From assembly GCA_905221605.1 (NCBI GenBank), contig CAJNDS010000791.1:572001-636000 (forward strand): 64,000 nucleotides of DNA. The letters run 5' to 3'. How positions within the stretch are numbered: position 1 is the first letter of the stretch; each line of letters starts with the position of its first letter. Positions 59,601 to 64,000 of the stretch are shown here, piece by piece. The position numbers and the translations under genes were made by a program. This DNA is from Symbiodinium natans. Lineage: Eukaryota > Sar > Dinophyceae > Suessiales > Symbiodiniaceae. The notes under the pieces were generated by a model, which did no database searches, was not told the DNA's origin, and saw only the letters and a program-made list of their open reading frames with translations.

Positions 59601-62600
59601 CTTCCTCATCAGCATAGCCTGCGACAGAGCTCATCTGGAACCCTGGGTCCTGAACCCAGAACCCTAGAAACCCACAGCTCTCCACAAACCGAGCACCTAA
59701 ACCTGAGGTTCAGACAAGCTTGAACCTTCTTGGAGGAAGCCAGCCCGATTCCAGTAACTCCGTATTATTCAAGGTAAATAGGATGGAGAGCTTCAAGCCG
59801 TAGACAAATTCTTCAGGGTTGCTGAAGGGTTTCGGGTGTTGGGTCTTGGGAGCAGTGACAATGAATGCAAAGCTCTGCAACGTCCCTCCTTACAAGACCT
59901 ACGCCCAGTATCCTAAACCCACGATATCTCCGACAGTCTACAGGGAGCCTGCCTTGCGGGCCCATCATGAAATCCATCCACTCCTTGGATACACTCGACT
60001 GCCACGGGGGAAGCAAATATGACGACGATTTTGGGGCTTACGAATGCCAATTTTGTTCCTCCTCTCTACTTTGACGGTGCAGGCTTGGGCCTGCACTTGT
60101 ATCGTCAGTGCGAGTTGGGATCCAATTCAGTTCGGGTGCTGCTGATTCGCTGTTTCACCGTTCACCACTGAGCATGAAGCAAAGTTACCCTACCGCCAAC
60201 TTCCCTCCCTTGAAGGGAACAGCAGGATCTGAGACGTGGCATTTCCAATGAAGAAAAGGGCTAAGAAGGGCTCCTGCAGGAGACCTCAGATTAGAGTTTT
60301 TGGGGATTTTTCGTTGGGGGGAGATACTTGGATTTCCCCAAACAGTAAACTGTTGGGGTTCTCAATCCATGCCAAGGATTGGCCACTCGTCGAGATAGTC
60401 CTGCCGGTTTCCGGTGGTTTGTGAGGGGCCCCAACTTCAAAGAACCCCCACCCGAGTTTGAGGCTCATGCCTGGGTGGTGAGCGAGCCAGACCGGTCCGC
60501 ATCCATGAACTTGAAAGCTGCCTCTGCAAGCACCGAAACTCCTAGACCCTTGGAAGCCGGAACCCCGTAACCCTAAACTGTAGGCCACAACCTCTAAACC
60601 TCTGAACTCTAAACTACGCTGACCCGCAAACCCGAAAGACTTTTTCGGAATCCAACCTTGGCGCTGGTAGTGCGGTCTTTCGGGGTGTCAGGGGCTCAGG
60701 TTCAGGGGTCTGGGCCCTCAGCATGTCAAGTGGAAGCTGACTCCTCCCCCGAGCACAAAGGCAAATAAGCAAACCCAAATGAAGCTCCACTGGTATTGGT
60801 TCAGCAAGGAAGCTCAATCATAGAGGTCTTGAGTTTCAGAGTTTCAAAGCTTGGGGTTTCAAGTTTACAGCACGTGGCAACGTGCCAGCAGACCTCAAGA
60901 GCCGAGAGCTGTGGGCTGCTTGAATGATGATAGTCTCTTGTGGGTCCCATATACTCGGAAGGGGCCCATAATTTGGATGCGTGAAGAGAATCACATTCGG
61001 CAGCATAGTCTCCTGTATGCCCTAGCCCTAACCCGAAAACTCTCTGAATGCTGAGCGATTCTTTGGGCGCACGGATGAGCAAAGGCCCGGAAGTGGTGCG
61101 TCCGCAGGGTCAGAAACTTCACCCCAAGCACCCTTAAGCGATTGAGATGGAGCCTTCAAGTTGCCAAAGCGATCTTCCAGGAACGTGCGGACGCGCTCCA
61201 CCCGTTGCAACCTGGACTCCCAAGCAAGAATTCTCGGGTTTGGAGCTTAGGGTGCCGGGTTTAAGGCATGAAGTGGGTTTGGGGCTTGGGGCTAAGCCCA
61301 TCTTCACGGCAATGCGTCGAAGTCGCGCTTCGATAACATAACAGGAACCCACAAGCTACCAAAGCCACACCTTTTTTATCCCTGTATACTCGCAAAATAA
61401 GCTACCCGAAACACCCCTTTCGCTATGATTCATATATGTATACATATATATATATTTATATTTATATTTATATTTATATTTATATTTATATTTATATTTA
61501 TGTATATATGTATATGTCCGCATATACATATGGCCGAGAACCCCCAGAAGCTCGCAAAACATAGACAATAACTCGGAATAGCAATGAAACTGTGGGGTGT
61601 AGGGCTGCCCCCGCAATCTGCACAACCTACCCCAACTCCCAAACCCCATAACAACCAGAAACTGCAAGGGCCCCGGCTGGAAGTACGCAGACAGGATGCT
61701 GAAACCTTTGGCAGCCAGCTGACCACTGCTGAAGCGGCTGTTAGGGGGTTTTGGGGTTTACAGGGTTGGTCAGGGTTGGGTCTGATGTCCTCGCAAACCT
61801 GCCTAAAACTATCAACGCCTCGCAGCTCCACCTCAAAGACCTGCAGCCTCAAACCCTGACTGCGTTGGAATTGGACACACTAGCACGGCCAAGTGCATGA
61901 CAGTAGAACTCGCCCTCCACGATGCTGCCATCCACTTGGATGTCGAGGCCTTTGAGAAGCTGCGATGGGTGATAGGCCCAAACCTCAAATCCCTACAAGC
62001 CCTAAAGGAACAATCCTAGATGTCGCCATTCAAATCCAAAGGTAAGAGTTCCATGACATGGATCATGGATCGTTCGACGCCCCTACACGCCCCCAGCAAC
62101 GGTGTAGAACAGCCCAAAGCACAGCAGCGACTCCCGATGTTGACCCGGCTATACTCTGACTCTCGTCAAGGCTTTGCTATCCATCCCAAACCCCCTTAGC
62201 CCCCTGTGAAGCTGCTGATAAGGTAGTGATAACCTAGACCCTGCAGCCTGCATCTCTCATGCCCCTAACCGCAACACAACAACTACCGGGCACCCCAGCA
62301 CATGAAGAGCTCCAGAGCCGGCCCCTTGTTGGGATTCAGCCCAGCGGGATGCTTGGCCTCGGGCGGGGGAGGGGGGTTTAGGCACCTGGGGTGTATCGTT
62401 TTGGGGTTTATGAGGTAGGGCTTGTGGGCTTTTGGGGGCTTTTGAGGCTTAAGTTGGCTTCAACCTCTGGGGTGCTATGTGTGCCACCTAAACGACCAAC
62501 ACAGGACACTAGGATCCTCAGCGATACCCTTTTTCCACCTCTGTTGGGCTTAGGATGCCTTAGCAGCCCGTGAATACACAAACAACAGCGATCGCTAGCA

Positions 62601-62930
62601 GCCAACCTAGGACCTGCTCCAGGGCTTGGGAATTTGGAGTCTGGACGGGCTTGGGGGAGCTTCTGGGCGTAATGAGGGGAAGTCAATCTCACGGATTTTC
62701 GGGCTGCCCTGACACCTTATAAGTGCATTAAGCCTAAGCCTCAAGCATACCACTCTGGGCCCATGGCTCCAAACGTTGTCCAAGGATCCCGCAATCCACG
62801 AAACCCCAAACCCCCGAATAACCAAAGAAGCCCTAAACCCTCAAAGTCCCAGGCCTTGCGCAAGGCCCTGCGGAACTCCGAGAAGCTTGCCTCACCGGAC
62901 CTGAAGCGGTTCAGGGATCAACCCTATACA

Positions 62931-63012
<82 letters not shown>

Positions 63013-64000
63013 GTATACATATATGTATATATACATAACATGTAGCCAAAGGTGTATATGTGGTTACAGAATTAGATGCTAGAATATGTGCATATCTAGT
63101 ATGCTTCCACATATAAGTGCGCTGAGCACGAAATTCACAGCTTCATACCCTAATGAAACGGACAAACATCTGGGGACCTGACCCATCTCGATCCATGTAC
63201 TGCCAAAGCTCAGCCCTAAGTGGCAGGCTGTCTCTGTGAATTCTGAGGGTTGAATTGCGGAGGAAGATCAGAATAGGTCAGATGCAGGGCCCGTTGTAGT
63301 GAGAAGAATGCTTTCATGCTTACAAAGGTACATGCTGCCGAGACCAAACCAGAACGAAAAGCCAGCACTCGCTAACCCTTGCAACTTGGCACTAGCATGC
63401 ACCAGTTGCAAAATCTCTGCGACGTGCGCACATGAGAAATCCTGCATTGAAACCCTCAAATTGAACAAAGCCTTAAGCTCCAATCCTGCCAGCCCAGAAC
63501 AAACGCCAAGGCTCAGTGGAGACTCTTTGGCTTCAGCCTCTGCCTCCGAGCATTGCGATGGTGCTGCTGGTTAGCACTCGTGCGAAAGGCGAAGCATACT
63601 TTCAATGGGGAGGGTCAATTAAAGTCTAGACAGGATTCGAGGTAACTTCATAACCTCACTTCTCAGAAACTGGCTTTAGGGCTTCGGGTCGAAACAAAAA
63701 AGCGTGCTGTCGAGACAGTCTTTCCTGCTCCCAATCCTTCACCATGGAGGGGCCTCTGGCCGGGCTCAGGCTCTCGAAACTCCCAGGCCCACAAGACCCT
63801 CGAGGCCTTAATAACACCCAGCAAGTGGTCACAAATGCTTGAGGGTTTGGGTTTCAGGGTTTGGGGGTGCGTAGTGCACAAAAGGGTTCAGGATTCGGGT
63901 TTAGGGTGTTTGGTGTAGGGCTTCGAGTGTTAGGCCGTGCCCCTCGAAGCGGCCTCTGCCACTTGTGCAGCATGCTCTTCCGTCTCTCCCTCTTCGCCTT
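53619..64000 (-). CDS. multi-EF-hand calcium-binding protein, 5' end missing
   Basis: Exons on one strand form repeated EF-hand units in which a helix like FLEDRFGNLK precedes AAF.FMDADRSGSLT. Predicted exons: 63941-64000 (partial, acidic), 62855-62900 (SGEASFSEFRRALRK), 62294-62357 (AKHPAGLNPNKGPALELFMC), 61897-61949 (LDIQVDGSIVEGEFYCH), 61799-61840 (VFEVELRGVDSFRQ), 61308-61355 (VMLSKRDFDAL), 61154-61211 (RVERVRTFLEDRFGNLK), 60471-60521 (AAFKFMDADRSGSLTTQ), 60373-60400 (DYLDEWPIL), 59958-59998 (ECIQGVDGFHDGP), about 59555-59634 (DEEDVKVCFFFIDKDAE), 59142-59212 (KEFEFLGNFDGRDFV), 58869-58916 (VASLRDYLVEKYENLE), 58236-58300 (DAYDAWEQKMPPLDM), 56379-56432 (RFDPRLLFNFLDASHAT), 55743-55812 (VGHLTRMEFLQLGKLG) and 53619-53663 (ALREVTQDDFELAE, stop). 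Several exons are certainly missing. One gene is more likely than two, but this is inference. Confidence 0.72.
53719..53911 (+). repeat. (TTTAGGGGG)n / (TTTGGGGGG)n array
   Basis: About twenty nine-nucleotide units. Because the unit is a multiple of three, it leaves open frames on both strands (GFRGFRG on plus, PPKPPK on minus), which are not genes. It lies just upstream (coding sense) of the last EF-hand exon. Confidence 0.95.
55853..55968 (+). repeat. (TTGAGGGG)n array grading into (CTGAGGGG)n
   Basis: Eight-nucleotide units that read TTGAGGGG at the left and CTGAGGGG at the right, next to EF-hand exon 55743-55812. The ordered drift suggests local unit-by-unit expansion after a point change. 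Confidence 0.95.
57057..57128 (+). repeat. short TTTAGGG-like block
   Basis: Degenerate TTTAGGG, TTTAGGGTTA and related words inside the predicted EF-hand gene. Many similar short blocks occur in other introns (for example 13190-13230, 14080-14130, 17595-17630, 30050-30170). Confidence 0.8.
57437..57600 (-). CDS. possible exon in the EF-hand region, frame uncertain
   Basis: Two minus frames are plausible. One reads IPEKKRKRREGPVLWGFSGM and then runs to a TGA at 57437. The other, which fits the phase of the preceding 58236-58300 exon, reads FRRRSGSGGKAPFSGAFQ. Without transcripts I cannot choose. The first would give a basic, possibly nuclear-targeting segment and a separate C-terminus. Confidence 0.3.
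58136..58500. repeat. divergent CCCTAAA and TTTTAGGG arrays around an EF-hand exon
   Basis: About a dozen perfect CCCTAAA units at 58136-58218, then the coding exon 58236-58300, then degenerate TTTTTAGGG units from about 58322 to 58500. This is the same arrangement as at 25.6 kb and 29.6 kb. Confidence 0.92.
61436..61508 (+). repeat. (TATTTA)n hexamer array
   Basis: About eight TATTTA units flanked by TATA repeats, in an intron of the EF-hand gene between exons 61308-61355 and 61799-61840. Confidence 0.93.
62936..63010. repeat. (CA)n microsatellite
   Basis: About 37 CA units followed by an AT-rich ATGTATACATATATG stretch, in an intron of the EF-hand gene. A shorter CA run lies at 53499-53535. 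Confidence 0.95.

Overview
The window looks like nuclear DNA of a core dinoflagellate, possibly a Suessiales/Symbiodiniaceae relative; the rank is inference. The evidence is short exons in long introns, intron donors of GT, GC and GA with AG acceptors, every recognisable gene on the minus strand, two intronless ankyrin genes, and introns filled with degenerate telomere-like heptamers (TTTAGGG / CCCTAAA), microsatellites and poly-G/poly-C runs. Most long open frames are not genes: real coding sequence is mostly in exons of 20-130 nt, which I joined by hand using protein-family motifs and reading-frame phase.

Layout, all genes on the minus strand, from high to low coordinate. (1) 64000-53619: a multi-EF-hand calcium-binding protein whose 5' end lies outside the window. 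(2) 53416-51524: an intronless ankyrin-repeat gene of 630 aa. (3) 51.1-49.8 kb: a few coding-looking exons I cannot assign. (4) 49179-36323: a PfkB-type sugar kinase resembling 2-keto-3-deoxygluconate (KDG) kinase, spliced in frame to a KDPG/KHG-type aldolase, i.e. a predicted two-domain Entner-Doudoroff-like protein. (5) 35106-6269: a P4-type ATPase (phospholipid flippase) of about 43 exons, about 960 aa, phase-consistent almost end to end. A second intronless ankyrin gene (20238-19132) and a small poly-serine exon (18834-18556) sit inside one of its introns. (6) 1040-321: exons of a pentatricopeptide-repeat (PPR) protein whose gene runs off the left end.

The genes have no obvious shared pathway: membrane lipid transport, sugar-acid metabolism, calcium sensing, scaffold-type ankyrins and organelle RNA handling (PPR). 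Same-strand order is what dinoflagellate unidirectional gene clusters show. The most unusual content is the kinase-aldolase fusion, in which the usual kinase catalytic Asp reads as Ser; the micro-exons of 21-29 nt; the mixed GT/GC/GA donors; the frequent identity between intron start and downstream exon start; and telomere-like arrays abutting single exons. All exon borders are hand predictions without transcript support.
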